Assembly: GCA_928722015.1 (NCBI GenBank)
Contig: CAKMWI010000003.1
Coordinates: 67,746-131,745, forward strand
Direction: 5' to 3'
DNA length: 64,000 nucleotides
Origin: Candidatus Gastranaerophilales bacterium
Lineage (GTDB): Bacteria > Cyanobacteriota > Vampirovibrionia > Gastranaerophilales > Gastranaerophilaceae
A program made the position numbers and the translations under genes. The notes beneath the pieces were generated by a model. That model saw only the letters and a program-made list of their open reading frames with translations, did no database searches and was not told the DNA's origin. Shown piece after piece: positions 1 to 7,255 of the stretch (its first letter is position 1; each line of letters starts with the position of its first letter).

Positions 1-468
1 CATTCCGAAAACAGCCATTGCCGTCCCTCTTTTTTCTTTTGGAAAACTTTCCATCATGAGAGCTTGTGATATCGGAACAATTCCTCCACCACCTGCACCT
101 TGTAATATTCTGAAAATTACCATTTCTCCCAGATTTTTTGCCATACCGCAAAGCATTGAGGCTATAGTAAATAATAATATACTAATAATGAAGAAATTCT
201 TTCTACCAAAAAATTTACTAAAAAAATCAACAGAGGGAATAATAATACCACTTGCAATTAAATAACTTGTTAAAATCCACATACTCTCATCTCTTGTTGC
301 TGAAAAACTTCCAGCCATGTGAGGTAGTGCTACATTTGCAATTGTACCGTCAATTACATATATAAAAACTGCTAATAACGTTGGCACTGCTGAAATCCAA
401 GGATTTTTTGGTAAATATTTTTCGTCATCGTCAGCCAGTGCAAGATTTTCTTTTATTTCTTCTGACAT
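1..468 (-). CDS. emrB: EmrB/QacA-type MFS drug efflux transporter, N-terminal part (runs off the window)
   Basis: Reading the minus strand from an ATG preceded by GAGGGA gives 156 uninterrupted residues that run off the left edge. The protein begins with a short acidic cytoplasmic tail, then hydrophobic helices. It carries the DHA2-family features VIDGTIANVALP in helix 1, GRKNFF in the loop after helix 2, and RILQGAGGGGIVP in helix 4. DHA2 proteins are proton-driven multidrug exporters of the inner membrane. The gene lies downstream of emrA in the same direction, so it should form the pump of an EmrA-EmrB-TolC system. Only about the first third is visible, so substrate cannot be judged. Confidence 0.88.
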   Translation of the reverse strand, partial: MSEEIKENLALADDDEKYLPKNPWISAVPTLLAVFIYVIDGTIANVALPHMAGSFSATRDESMWILTSYLIASGIIIPSVDFFSKFFGRKNFFIISILLFTIASMLCGMAKNLGEMVIFRILQGAGGGGIVPISQALMMESFPKEKRGTAMAVFGM

Positions 469-506
469 GTTCCCTCTTTATGTTATTTTATAAATAAATA
501 TAAAAG

Positions 507-578
507 GGCACTAAGAAAATATTTTTACAAGACAATTTTATTATATGTGTTTATTAAATTTGTCAAATTCTTAGTGCC
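507..578. repeat. 11-bp inverted repeat in the emrA-emrB gap
   Basis: GGCACTAAGAA and its exact reverse complement sit 50 bases apart in the 129-base gap between emrA and emrB. In the transcript this could form a long-looped stem that separates or differentially stabilises the two messages. There is no U-tract, so it is not a classical terminator. Confidence 0.45.
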
Positions 579-597
579 ACGGATCTTTTATGAGTGT

Positions 598-1608
598 TTA
601 TTTTTTTACTCTTACCTTTGGTACTACAGACATTCCCGGTACAATATTATATTGATCAGGATCTATTTTTTCTGTGAATACAATTTTTACAGGTATTCTT
701 TGAACAATTTTTACGAAAGAACCAACTGCATTTTCAGGAGGGAATAAACTTGATTTGGCTCCTGAAGCTCTTTGTATACTGTCAATTTTACCTTTAAAAA
801 TTTTATTAGGGTAAGTATCTACTTTGATATCTACCTCTTGACCGGGTTTCATGTGTCTAAGTTGATTTTCTTTAAAGTTTGCAACAACCCATACATCTTC
901 AGGAACAAGAGTAAATAAAGGAGAACCTGCAGAAACCCACATACCTTTTTCTACTCTGCGTGAAGAAACTGTTCCTGATTGTGGTGCATAGATTTTTGTA
1001 TAAGATAAATCTAAAGCTGCTTTATCTTTTGAAGCTTTAGCAGATCTTAAATTAGCATCAGCAACGGTTGTTCCGTTTTTATCAGAGAACAAGGCTTGTT
1101 TTGCTTGTGTTAAACCCGCTTTTGCATCATCATATTTTACTTGAGCAGCATCTAATGTTTGTTTTGAAACAGCTCCTTGTTCATATAAATTTGTATAACG
1201 GTCTAAGTCTTTCTTGGCTAGAGCAATTGCGGAATCTGCTGCTTTTAAATTAGCTTTTGCATTTGCTTGGTCTAATTTTATTTTTTCATACATAGAGTCG
1301 GCTTGTTCAAGTCGTATTTTATAATCTTCAGCATCTATAACTGCAACTAAATCTCCAGCTTTGACATGTTGGTTATCTGTTACATAAACCTCTTCTATTT
1401 GCCCTGAAACTCTTGGTGAAACATTTACGGTTGTTGTTTCTACATAAGCATCATCAGTTGATTGGTATTTCATTTCATTGTGTATGTAAAAACCTGTAAG
1501 TACTGCCACTACTGCAATAACAATACCTGCAACTGTTCTTTTTACACCCTTTGGCGGATTTTTACTCTCTTGAGTTTGCTCTTGCTCATTTTGAACTTTT
1601 TCTTCCAT
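598..1608 (-). CDS. emrA: EmrA-like membrane fusion protein (HlyD family)
   Basis: This 336-residue protein has a cytoplasmic N-terminus, one membrane anchor (about residues 25-42) and then the HlyD/EmrA signature TDDAYVE (51-57). A biotinyl-lipoyl half (VSPRVSGQIEEVYV), a coiled-coil hairpin and a beta-barrel part (VANFKENQLRHMKPGQ) follow. Family members link an inner-membrane MFS pump to a TolC channel across the periplasm. The start is supported by GAGG nine bases upstream. It lies 18 bases after marR and upstream of emrB, so the three likely form one operon repressed by the MarR protein. Length is slightly short of E. coli EmrA but complete. Confidence 0.9.
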   Translation of the reverse strand: MEEKVQNEQEQTQESKNPPKGVKRTVAGIVIAVVAVLTGFYIHNEMKYQSTDDAYVETTTVNVSPRVSGQIEEVYVTDNQHVKAGDLVAVIDAEDYKIRLEQADSMYEKIKLDQANAKANLKAADSAIALAKKDLDRYTNLYEQGAVSKQTLDAAQVKYDDAKAGLTQAKQALFSDKNGTTVADANLRSAKASKDKAALDLSYTKIYAPQSGTVSSRRVEKGMWVSAGSPLFTLVPEDVWVVANFKENQLRHMKPGQEVDIKVDTYPNKIFKGKIDSIQRASGAKSSLFPPENAVGSFVKIVQRIPVKIVFTEKIDPDQYNIVPGMSVVPKVRVKK

Positions 1609-1626
1609 ATTTTATAACCTCTTATT

Positions 1627-2088
1627 TTATATATTCATTTCTACTTCTTTTTCTAAACAATTTCTAAATTTTTCCAGTGATTTTAATAATTCTTTTTTAT
1701 CATTATCAGAAAAAATTTTAGGAAGTTTATCTATATATTCTCTTAATTGATCAGAAACCTGTTTGGTAATGGCAATACCTTCTTCTGTCATGGTCATTTT
1801 TCTTACAAGTCTGTTATTTTTTGTATCTGCATAACGAGTAATATAACCTTTTTTTTCTAAAGAATTTAGTATTCTTCCTGTATTTGCTCTATCCTTTAAT
1901 ATAATTTTTGCAAGTTCTCTTTGGCATATACCGCCATGAACCATAATTACATCCAGAGCAACAAATTCATCCATTGTAATCGGTGTATCTAAATTTTGAA
2001 AAATTTGATAACCAAGATATCTGCAATATTTTGCAGTTTGTTCTAATTTATAATATATAGATTCTATATAGTGTTCACATTTATACAT
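1627..2088 (-). CDS. MarR-family transcriptional regulator
   Basis: The 153-residue protein has the MarR winged-helix layout: an N-terminal dimerisation helix, a helix-turn-helix around GGICQRELAKIILKDRANTG, the wing LEKKGYITRYADTKNNRLVR, and C-terminal helices for dimerisation. MarR proteins usually repress drug-efflux operons and release DNA on binding a small phenolic or other ligand. It is first in the marR-emrA-emrB operon, and a palindrome lies between it and the divergent tolC-like gene, which suits autorepression and control of both sides. No clear Shine-Dalgarno sequence precedes the ATG. Confidence 0.88.
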   Translation of the reverse strand: MYKCEHYIESIYYKLEQTAKYCRYLGYQIFQNLDTPITMDEFVALDVIMVHGGICQRELAKIILKDRANTGRILNSLEKKGYITRYADTKNNRLVRKMTMTEEGIAITKQVSDQLREYIDKLPKIFSDNDKKELLKSLEKFRNCLEKEVEMNI

Positions 2089-2129
2089 AAATTTATATAA
2101 ATATTTTTCTCTTTGTTGTAAAAATAATG

Positions 2130-2145
2130 TGTTGCATTTGCAACA
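2130..2145. promoter_or_regulatory. Palindromic operator, probable MarR site
   Basis: TGTTGCA-TT-TGCAACA is a perfect seven-base inverted repeat around a two-base centre, in the gap between divergent marR and the tolC-like gene. Size and position suit a MarR dimer site. It overlaps the -35 regions predicted for both directions, so occupancy would block both. Assignment to this MarR is by position, not by known binding data. Confidence 0.65.
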
Positions 2146-2160
2146 ATATTATGTTATCAT
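2132..2160 (+). promoter_or_regulatory. Promoter of the tolC-like gene
   Basis: TTGCAT and TATCAT are separated by exactly 17 bases. The -35 box lies inside the palindromic operator, which gives a simple repression mechanism. On the opposite strand TTGCAA with TACAAC 17 bases further could serve marR. Confidence 0.5.
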
Positions 2161-2207
2161 ACTGATATAGAAAATGCAAGTAATTAATTTTAAGAGGATA
2201 TAAGACA

Positions 2208-3608
2208 TTGAAAAAGAAGATAGTTATATTATTATTGGCGAGTTTCATATTTTCAAATATTGCTCCTGTATCATGTTTTGCAATAGGTAAAAGTTCATCT
2301 AAAGAACCAAAAAAAATATCTATTTCAAAAACACATAAACAAAGAGCAAAAAGCGATGAGTTTAAATATGAATATATAAATTATGATTGGTGGAAAAATT
2401 TTAATGATGATATTTTAAACGGTTATATAGATAAAGCTATAAAAAATAATTATGATTTAAAAATGGCTACTATAGCTGTTGACGAATATTATCAAGCCAT
2501 AAAAGTTCAATTTGCGAATGAACTTCCTTCTGCAGGGGCCGGTTTTGGACCAGGGTATGCAAAAATGCCGGGGACAACTGATTCTTCTTGGGGTTTTGCA
2601 ATGCCGGCTTTTGTGAATTATGAAGTTGATTTATTTCTTAAAAATCATGACAAAACAAATGCTTCTAAAAAAGAATATGAAGCTTCTTTGCAGGATGAAA
2701 GAGCTGCATATATATCAATAGCTTCAGCAGTAGGAACAACTTATTTGAATATAGTAAAGCTTGATAAAATGATAGCTCTTCAGGAAGAAATAGTAAAAGA
2801 TAGAAAACTTATTTATGATTTAATGCTTTTACGAAATAAAGAAGGTTTGACATCAACTGCAGATACAGTTAAAGCAAATAAATCTTATATTGCCGGAAAT
2901 ACTGATTTGACAGAATATAAAAAACAAAGAACAAAGCTTCTAAATCAGTTTTGTGTTTTGATTGGTGAAAATCCAAACAATGCAGAAAAGATTACAAGAG
3001 CAAATTTTGATGATTTGAATTTTGCTGGAGCTATTCCTTCAGAAATATCTTCGGAAATCATTGCTCAAAGACCGGATTATATAAAAGCAGAAAAAATGAT
3101 TCAAAAAGCAGGAATTGATGTAAAAGTAGCAAAGAAAGAATTTTTACCTTCTATCAATATAACTGGTTTGGCATTTTTCCTCGCTGGTGATATAGGAAGC
3201 TTATGGTCTACAAAAAATGCATTAACAGCTCTGGGTGGAGGTTTGAATTTGCCGATATTTACAGGTGGTAGAAGAATTGCGAATTTAAAAATAAAAAAAG
3301 ATGAATACGAAAGATTATTAAATGATTATCGTAAAACAAATTTAACTGCTATTCAAGAAATAAACGATGCGTTAGTATCAATAAAATTGGATAATGATAA
3401 ATATAAAGATATAGAAACCAGAGCAAAATTAGAAAGAGAAGATTTCGGGTATAGTACACATAGATTTAATGAAGGTACAATTTCTAAACTTGATTTGGTG
3501 CAGGTAAAAGAAAACGTGCTATTTACAGATCAGCAGGTTGTTAATGATAAAATAAATTGTCTTGTAGATTATATAGAATTATATAAAGCTGTAGGTAGTC
3601 AGTTATAA
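2208..3608 (+). CDS. TolC/NodT-type outer-membrane efflux protein
   Basis: The 466-residue protein has a signal sequence (hydrophobic stretch about 5-20, ending PVSCFA) and two outer-membrane-efflux repeats. Typical segments are YDWWKNFND, IAQRPDYIKAEK and LGGGLNLPIFTGGRR, the last being the conserved start of the second repeat's coil. It should form the trimeric exit duct used by EmrA-EmrB. The start is a TTG with AAGAGG about ten bases upstream; no better in-frame ATG precedes the signal peptide. The PVSC sequence is not a convincing lipobox, so lipid modification is doubtful. It is transcribed divergently from marR-emrA-emrB. Confidence 0.88.
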   Translation: MKKKIVILLLASFIFSNIAPVSCFAIGKSSSKEPKKISISKTHKQRAKSDEFKYEYINYDWWKNFNDDILNGYIDKAIKNNYDLKMATIAVDEYYQAIKVQFANELPSAGAGFGPGYAKMPGTTDSSWGFAMPAFVNYEVDLFLKNHDKTNASKKEYEASLQDERAAYISIASAVGTTYLNIVKLDKMIALQEEIVKDRKLIYDLMLLRNKEGLTSTADTVKANKSYIAGNTDLTEYKKQRTKLLNQFCVLIGENPNNAEKITRANFDDLNFAGAIPSEISSEIIAQRPDYIKAEKMIQKAGIDVKVAKKEFLPSINITGLAFFLAGDIGSLWSTKNALTALGGGLNLPIFTGGRRIANLKIKKDEYERLLNDYRKTNLTAIQEINDALVSIKLDNDKYKDIETRAKLEREDFGYSTHRFNEGTISKLDLVQVKENVLFTDQQVVNDKINCLVDYIELYKAVGSQL

Positions 3609-3655
3609 AAAATTAATAAAACAAAATCTTAATCATATTTTTACTTACTAAACAG

Positions 3656-3676
3656 GCCGGTACTTATTGTATCGGC
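3656..3676 (+). terminator. Hairpin after the tolC-like gene, weak terminator candidate
   Basis: GCCGGTA pairs with TATCGGC (one G-T wobble) around a seven-base loop, about 50 bases after the stop codon. The U-rich stretch only begins some 25 bases later, so this may end transcription weakly. Apart from this hairpin I see nothing in the 190 bases before the transposase remnant. Confidence 0.3.
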
Positions 3677-3800
3677 TTCTCATTATTTGAAAATTATTTT
3701 TTATTTTTTTTAGTTTGTATAGGTTGTTTTATAAATATATAAGAATTATAAAATACAAAGCCGGGTAAATTTGATAATATATTATAAGAAACGTATTATA

Positions 3801-4064
3801 CTAAAGATTTAACATTGTATATTCTTCTGTCCCGTCAAAGCTTGCTTTCCAATGGTGCAGGCTTCCTCGTGAGATTTTACCTAAAACATTGAAAAGGTAG
3901 GAATTTGAGGTGTTATGAAGTTTTACAAAATCATAGTCTGCTTGAAGTTTGTTTACTGCTTTGCGGCGGAACTCTTGCCATTTGCGGAGCAAATCAAGTT
4001 TTGCAAGAGCATTTTGTTTTGCCTTCTCAGGGGTGTATTTGATTGTCTCAAATTGGTTTTCCAT
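3801..4064 (-). pseudogene. Truncated Mu-type transposase, N-terminal fragment
   Basis: An 87-residue frame (from the internal ATG, AAGGA upstream) looks like the N-terminal DNA-binding region of Mu-family DDE transposases: a basic helical part (LLRKWQEFRRKAVNKLQADY) then a helix-turn-helix ending GKISRGSLHHWKASFDGTEE. In family members this is followed by an aLxP-type linker and the catalytic domain. Here it stops at once after YTMLNL, and the next 190 bases contain no continuation. It is therefore probably a decayed end of a transposon. Assignment rests on motif memory only, so moderate confidence. Confidence 0.5.
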
Positions 4065-4128
4065 TGTCTCAAAATCCTTGTAATGCTTGGTGCAACACAT
4101 TCATCACTCGTTTTGAGACAGAAGTCAA

Positions 4129-5274
4129 GTGTTTGTGTATAATAAATATGTGAATAATAACTACAAAACATTAAATATTGAAGGACAAGGGCCTAAAAAT
4201 AAAGATGAATTTATCAAATTCAATAAATTTTGTTCGAACTTAAAAAAAAGTACTCATAAATCTAAAAAGAGAAAACGATGCGCTATATGTAAAAAGACAG
4301 ATGTGAAATATTGTAATTCGCATACAATTCCTCAATTTATTTTAAAAAAAATTAGTAAAAATGGGAAATTGCTAAATACACAAGCATTGAATTCTACAAA
4401 AATGGTAAATGATGAAAATGGATTAAATGAAACGCAAGTTTTTCATTCTATCTGCAGAGATTGTGATAATTTAATATTTAAAGATTATGAAACTTTAGAT
4501 AATTATAATAAAGAACCAACACAAAAAATTTTAAAACAAATTGCTTTAAAAAATCATTTATATAGTGCTTATAAGCATAATCAAGAAAAAATTTTATACA
4601 ATAATCTAATAAAAAACAAAATGCAAGATGTTGCAGATATTTCTTTCACAAACTCTTTCCAACATTTATTAAAAGTAACTGAACACAATTATTGTTATAA
4701 TCAAAAGAGGGCTAACATTGTAATAAAAAATTTATTAAATAATAAAGATTTATACAAACTATGTTACTTCAAAAAGCTTAATTATGTGGTTCCATTGGCA
4801 TTACAAGATAATTCCATTATTTCTTTTGGATTTCAAGGAGAAAAATTAGCTAGTACTTTTGATTTTCCTTCTTTTGATTATGCTGATGATATTCATTTTT
4901 GTATTTACCCTCTAGAAAATGAAAGTATTATTATGCTTTTTTGCGCACATGATTTAAATCTTTATGATAATTTTTTTGATACATTAAAAATACAAAATGA
5001 AAATGAACAATTATCAATTATTAATTTTTTAGTGTTTGCTTATTTTGAAGAAGTTTTTATTTCTAAAAATCTCGATGAATCAATATTTAAAAATGATAAT
5101 TTAAAGAAAATATCACAGGAACAATTACTTGTTAGCGCAAACCCTTACTTTGCAAGTAATTTGACAAATACAGAGCATAAAAATTATTGTTGGAATGCAT
5201 TGGAAAATAATTTTAGTATTGAAAATCATAGTAAAATCCCAAATTTATTAGATGCAAAATATAAAATTACTTAA
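4129..5274 (+). CDS. HNH-like zinc-ribbon protein of unknown function
   Basis: The 381-residue protein has a lysine-rich N-terminus. A metal-site-like module follows: CAICKKTDVKYC at about 51-62, then SHTIPQFILKK, and about 40 residues later FHSICRDCDNLIFKDYE. The paired CxxC motifs with SHxIP between them resemble HNH-like endonuclease folds; nuclease activity is not shown. The remaining 250 residues are mostly helical and unrecognised. No in-frame ATG exists near the start; GTG codons at 4129, 4135 or 4150 are possible, and the 5' end may be truncated. It is very AT-rich and sits beside a transposase remnant in a gene-poor island next to tRNA-Ile, so horizontal origin is likely. It could be a defence or mobile-element gene. 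Confidence 0.6.
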   Translation: MFVYNKYVNNNYKTLNIEGQGPKNKDEFIKFNKFCSNLKKSTHKSKKRKRCAICKKTDVKYCNSHTIPQFILKKISKNGKLLNTQALNSTKMVNDENGLNETQVFHSICRDCDNLIFKDYETLDNYNKEPTQKILKQIALKNHLYSAYKHNQEKILYNNLIKNKMQDVADISFTNSFQHLLKVTEHNYCYNQKRANIVIKNLLNNKDLYKLCYFKKLNYVVPLALQDNSIISFGFQGEKLASTFDFPSFDYADDIHFCIYPLENESIIMLFCAHDLNLYDNFFDTLKIQNENEQLSIINFLVFAYFEEVFISKNLDESIFKNDNLKKISQEQLLVSANPYFASNLTNTEHKNYCWNALENNFSIENHSKIPNLLDAKYKIT

Positions 5275-5333
5275 GTAAATATCTAAATCTCATTGATAAT
5301 TTTGGGTATCCCAATTTGCAAGCAAAAATAAAA

Positions 5334-5460
5334 TTGCACTTTTTTGCACTTTATTGCGCTAGGCTAGAATAGGCTTTGTGAGTAGGATAGATCCTGAAAT
5401 AAATTCAGGGTGACAGAAAATTAGTGCAAAAGAGTGCAAGAAAAGAGTACTTGAGTGCAA
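5334..5460. repeat. Inverted array of AGTGCAA heptamers around a palindrome
   Basis: On the left TTGCACT occurs at 5334 and 5344 with TTGCGCT at 5354, each exactly ten bases apart. On the right the reverse complement AGTGCAA occurs at 5423, 5433 and 5454. Between the arms lies CCTGAA-ATAAA-TTCAGG (5393-5409) followed by GTGACA, which resembles short palindromic repeats common in AT-rich genomes. Ten-base phasing places all copies on one face of the helix, as in iterons, operators or transposase-binding end sites. Confidence 0.6.
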
Positions 5461-5490
5461 AAAATGTCCCCTACATCTCAATACTAAAAA

Positions 5491-5522
5491 ACAGCCTCAA
5501 ATCGGCTGTCTGTTTGATTTTT
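5491..5522 (+). terminator. Hairpin with U-rich tail
   Basis: ACAGCC pairs with GGCTGT around a seven-base loop, followed by CTGTTTGATTTTTT. It could end plus-strand transcripts coming from the HNH-like gene about 220 bases upstream. The U-run is not directly adjacent. Confidence 0.4.
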
Positions 5523-5572
5523 TATTAAATTTTCCCTGTCTCAATGTCCCAGAAACCTATTATAGACTCCAA

Positions 5573-5590
5573 AATGGACTCGAACTCTGA
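5573..5590 (-). other. tRNA T-arm-like fragment
   Basis: On the minus strand GTTCGAGTCCA occurs, identical over 11 bases to the T-arm of the intact tRNA-Ile gene about 150 bases away. No full cloverleaf can be built around it. Such 3'-tRNA fragments are often left by integrative elements, but 11 bases of a universally conserved motif is weak evidence. Confidence 0.3.
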
Positions 5591-5684
5591 AAATAGTTAG
5601 TACAAAAGACTTTTGACGATTTTTAAAAATTTGATTAAAAATTTCCAATCGCCGGAAACGCAGATTAGAACTTGAAAAGACACT

Positions 5685-5707
5685 AAAAAAGAGCCTTTTC
5701 GGCTCTT
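5685..5707 (-). terminator. Terminator of tRNA-Ile
   Basis: On the minus strand AAGAGCC-GAAAA-GGCTCTT is followed by TTTT, twelve bases past the 3' end of the tRNA. This is a good intrinsic terminator. Confidence 0.75.
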
Positions 5708-5718
5708 GTTGTAAAATC

Positions 5719-5792
<74 letters not shown>

Positions 5793-5906
5793 GCGTTTGA
5801 ATTTAGGAAGATATTATTATAAATATTACCCTGCTATTCATTTCGCATGAATAAATGTACTATAAACATTTTTTAAAATCAAGTGCTTTTTTGTGTATCT
5901 TAATAT

Positions 5907-6500
5907 TTATGCAATTTTGAATATCACTTGTGTTTTAAATCCAATTTCAAATAAATCTTTTTTGCGTATAGCTCTCATTATATTTGATTTGTTATCTGTA
6001 TCTGATATTTTTAAAGTTAAAATAAATTCGCTTATGTTGTTTTTTTTATCATAAATTAGTTTGATATTTGTTATTTCCCCCAACTTTTTGTTTTCTAAAC
6101 CATCTGCAATTTTTAAAATTCCACCAAGTTGTTTTACTGTTTTGCGTTCTTTTTTGTCAAGTGTTGAGTAAATTTGATGAGTTTGTTTATCCGGGAGTTC
6201 TCCTTTGTGGTATCTGCATATACATGATAAAATTAGTTGTTGGCGCGGTGTGAATTCTAATATTTCATGTTCAAGAATTATTTTTTGTGTATGTTTATGA
6301 TGATTTTTTTCTTCAATTGAATATCCTATATCATGTAGTAAGGCTGCTGCTTCTAGAAGTTTTTTTTCTTCTTCGGAAAAATTTTTTATTTTTTCATTTA
6401 TTTCTTGAAAAATAATCAGTGATAACCTTTTTACTTCCTGAGCATGTTTCTGTTTATTACAGTATGTTTCAACGAGTTTTTGTATTGAAATTCTTTCCAT
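5907..6500 (-). CDS. HD-domain protein (Ppx/GppA C-terminal-like)
   Basis: The 197-residue protein carries the HD phosphohydrolase pattern: H19, the H56-D57 pair in LLHDIGYS, HHKHT soon after, HKGELPD further on and LKIADGLE. This order resembles the HD half of exopolyphosphatase/guanosine pentaphosphate phosphohydrolases, but the actin-like catalytic half is missing. It is therefore a stand-alone HD protein of unknown substrate. It is the last gene before tRNA-Ile on the same strand and is preceded by the terminator of the gene upstream, so it is probably a single-gene transcript. Metal-dependent hydrolase function is inferred from the motif. Confidence 0.7.
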   Translation of the reverse strand: MERISIQKLVETYCNKQKHAQEVKRLSLIIFQEINEKIKNFSEEEKKLLEAAALLHDIGYSIEEKNHHKHTQKIILEHEILEFTPRQQLILSCICRYHKGELPDKQTHQIYSTLDKKERKTVKQLGGILKIADGLENKKLGEITNIKLIYDKKNNISEFILTLKISDTDNKSNIMRAIRKKDLFEIGFKTQVIFKIA

Positions 6501-6529
6501 GATAACTGAATCTTATCATGATTTCAAAA

Positions 6530-6564
6530 AAAAGACCACCTAACTTACAGTTAGGCAGTCTTTT
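6530..6564. terminator. Two-part hairpin terminator
   Basis: AAAAGAC-CA-CCTAAC-TTACA-GTTAGG-CA-GTCTTTT forms a long stem with an internal loop, flanked by A- and T-runs. It lies after the small secreted-protein gene on the minus strand and can work in both directions. Confidence 0.75.
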
Positions 6565-6596
6565 CCTTTGTTTAAATAAAATAAATTTATTATGTC

Positions 6597-7031
6597 TTAA
6601 ATATTTATTTTTCTTTCAAAATTCTTTTTAATTTTTTTCTTTGCATTGTCAAGATTTTTGATTTTCTTTTCTGCATATTTAATTTGTTTTTTTGCAGCTT
6701 TTCTTTCAGCTTTTGTTGAAGCGTATCGAGCGTCTATTTCTGCATATTGATTTTTATAATTTAGAAGTCTGTTTCTAATCTCAACTTGTGCATTTTCAAT
6801 TTGTAATATAGAATTTTGCATTTTAGTTCCGCCTGTAACTTGGCTCGGGTCAAGAAGATCTGTACCTTTAGCATTTGTTGTTGATACAGCTGCATTAGTT
6901 GTTGTAGTTGTACTTATTGCTGAACTGTCATCAAAATTTAACGGTGTGAAGCTTGTTTCTGCTAAAGCCATTGTGCTTGAAACAAGAATTAAGCTTAAAG
7001 TTAGGGTAATAATTCTTGAGAATTTTTTCAT
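6597..7031 (-). CDS. Small secreted coiled-coil protein, unknown
   Basis: Starting from the ATG with GGAGG eight bases upstream, the protein is 144 residues: a clear signal peptide (MKKFSRIITLTLSLILVSST, cleavage near ALA-ET), a Ser/Thr/Asn-rich linker, then a charged helical region rich in Lys, Ala and Glu (about 75-140) likely to form a coiled coil. An upstream ATG six codons earlier would place the ribosome site inside the gene, so it was not used. It is a single gene between a terminator and the divergent recJ promoter region. I do not recognise a family; a periplasmic or surface role is inferred from the signal peptide. Confidence 0.65.
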   Translation of the reverse strand: MKKFSRIITLTLSLILVSSTMALAETSFTPLNFDDSSAISTTTTTNAAVSTTNAKGTDLLDPSQVTGGTKMQNSILQIENAQVEIRNRLLNYKNQYAEIDARYASTKAERKAAKKQIKYAEKKIKNLDNAKKKIKKNFERKINI

Positions 7032-7255
7032 AAATACTTCCTCCATCATAGTTGTAAACTATATTATATATTTTAGTGTATTTTGTTTTAAATAAAAAGA
7101 AATTTACATAATTTAATATGAAAATATGAATTATAAATAGTTTATTTTTTATTAAAAGTTTGGCTAATAACTCTATATTATCCATTATACCCGATTGATT
7201 TTGCTGAATAAATATTTAGATTTTGTGTTATTATTTTTATTAAAGGACTTGGGAT

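Noticed and set aside
3915..4142. Plus-strand frame over the transposase remnant
   Set aside because: It mirrors the minus-strand transposase-like frame, with Cys/Leu-rich content typical of a shadow.
5334..5460. CRISPR array
   Set aside because: Units are only seven bases, the spacing is ten bases and they are inverted about a centre; there are no spacers or cas genes.
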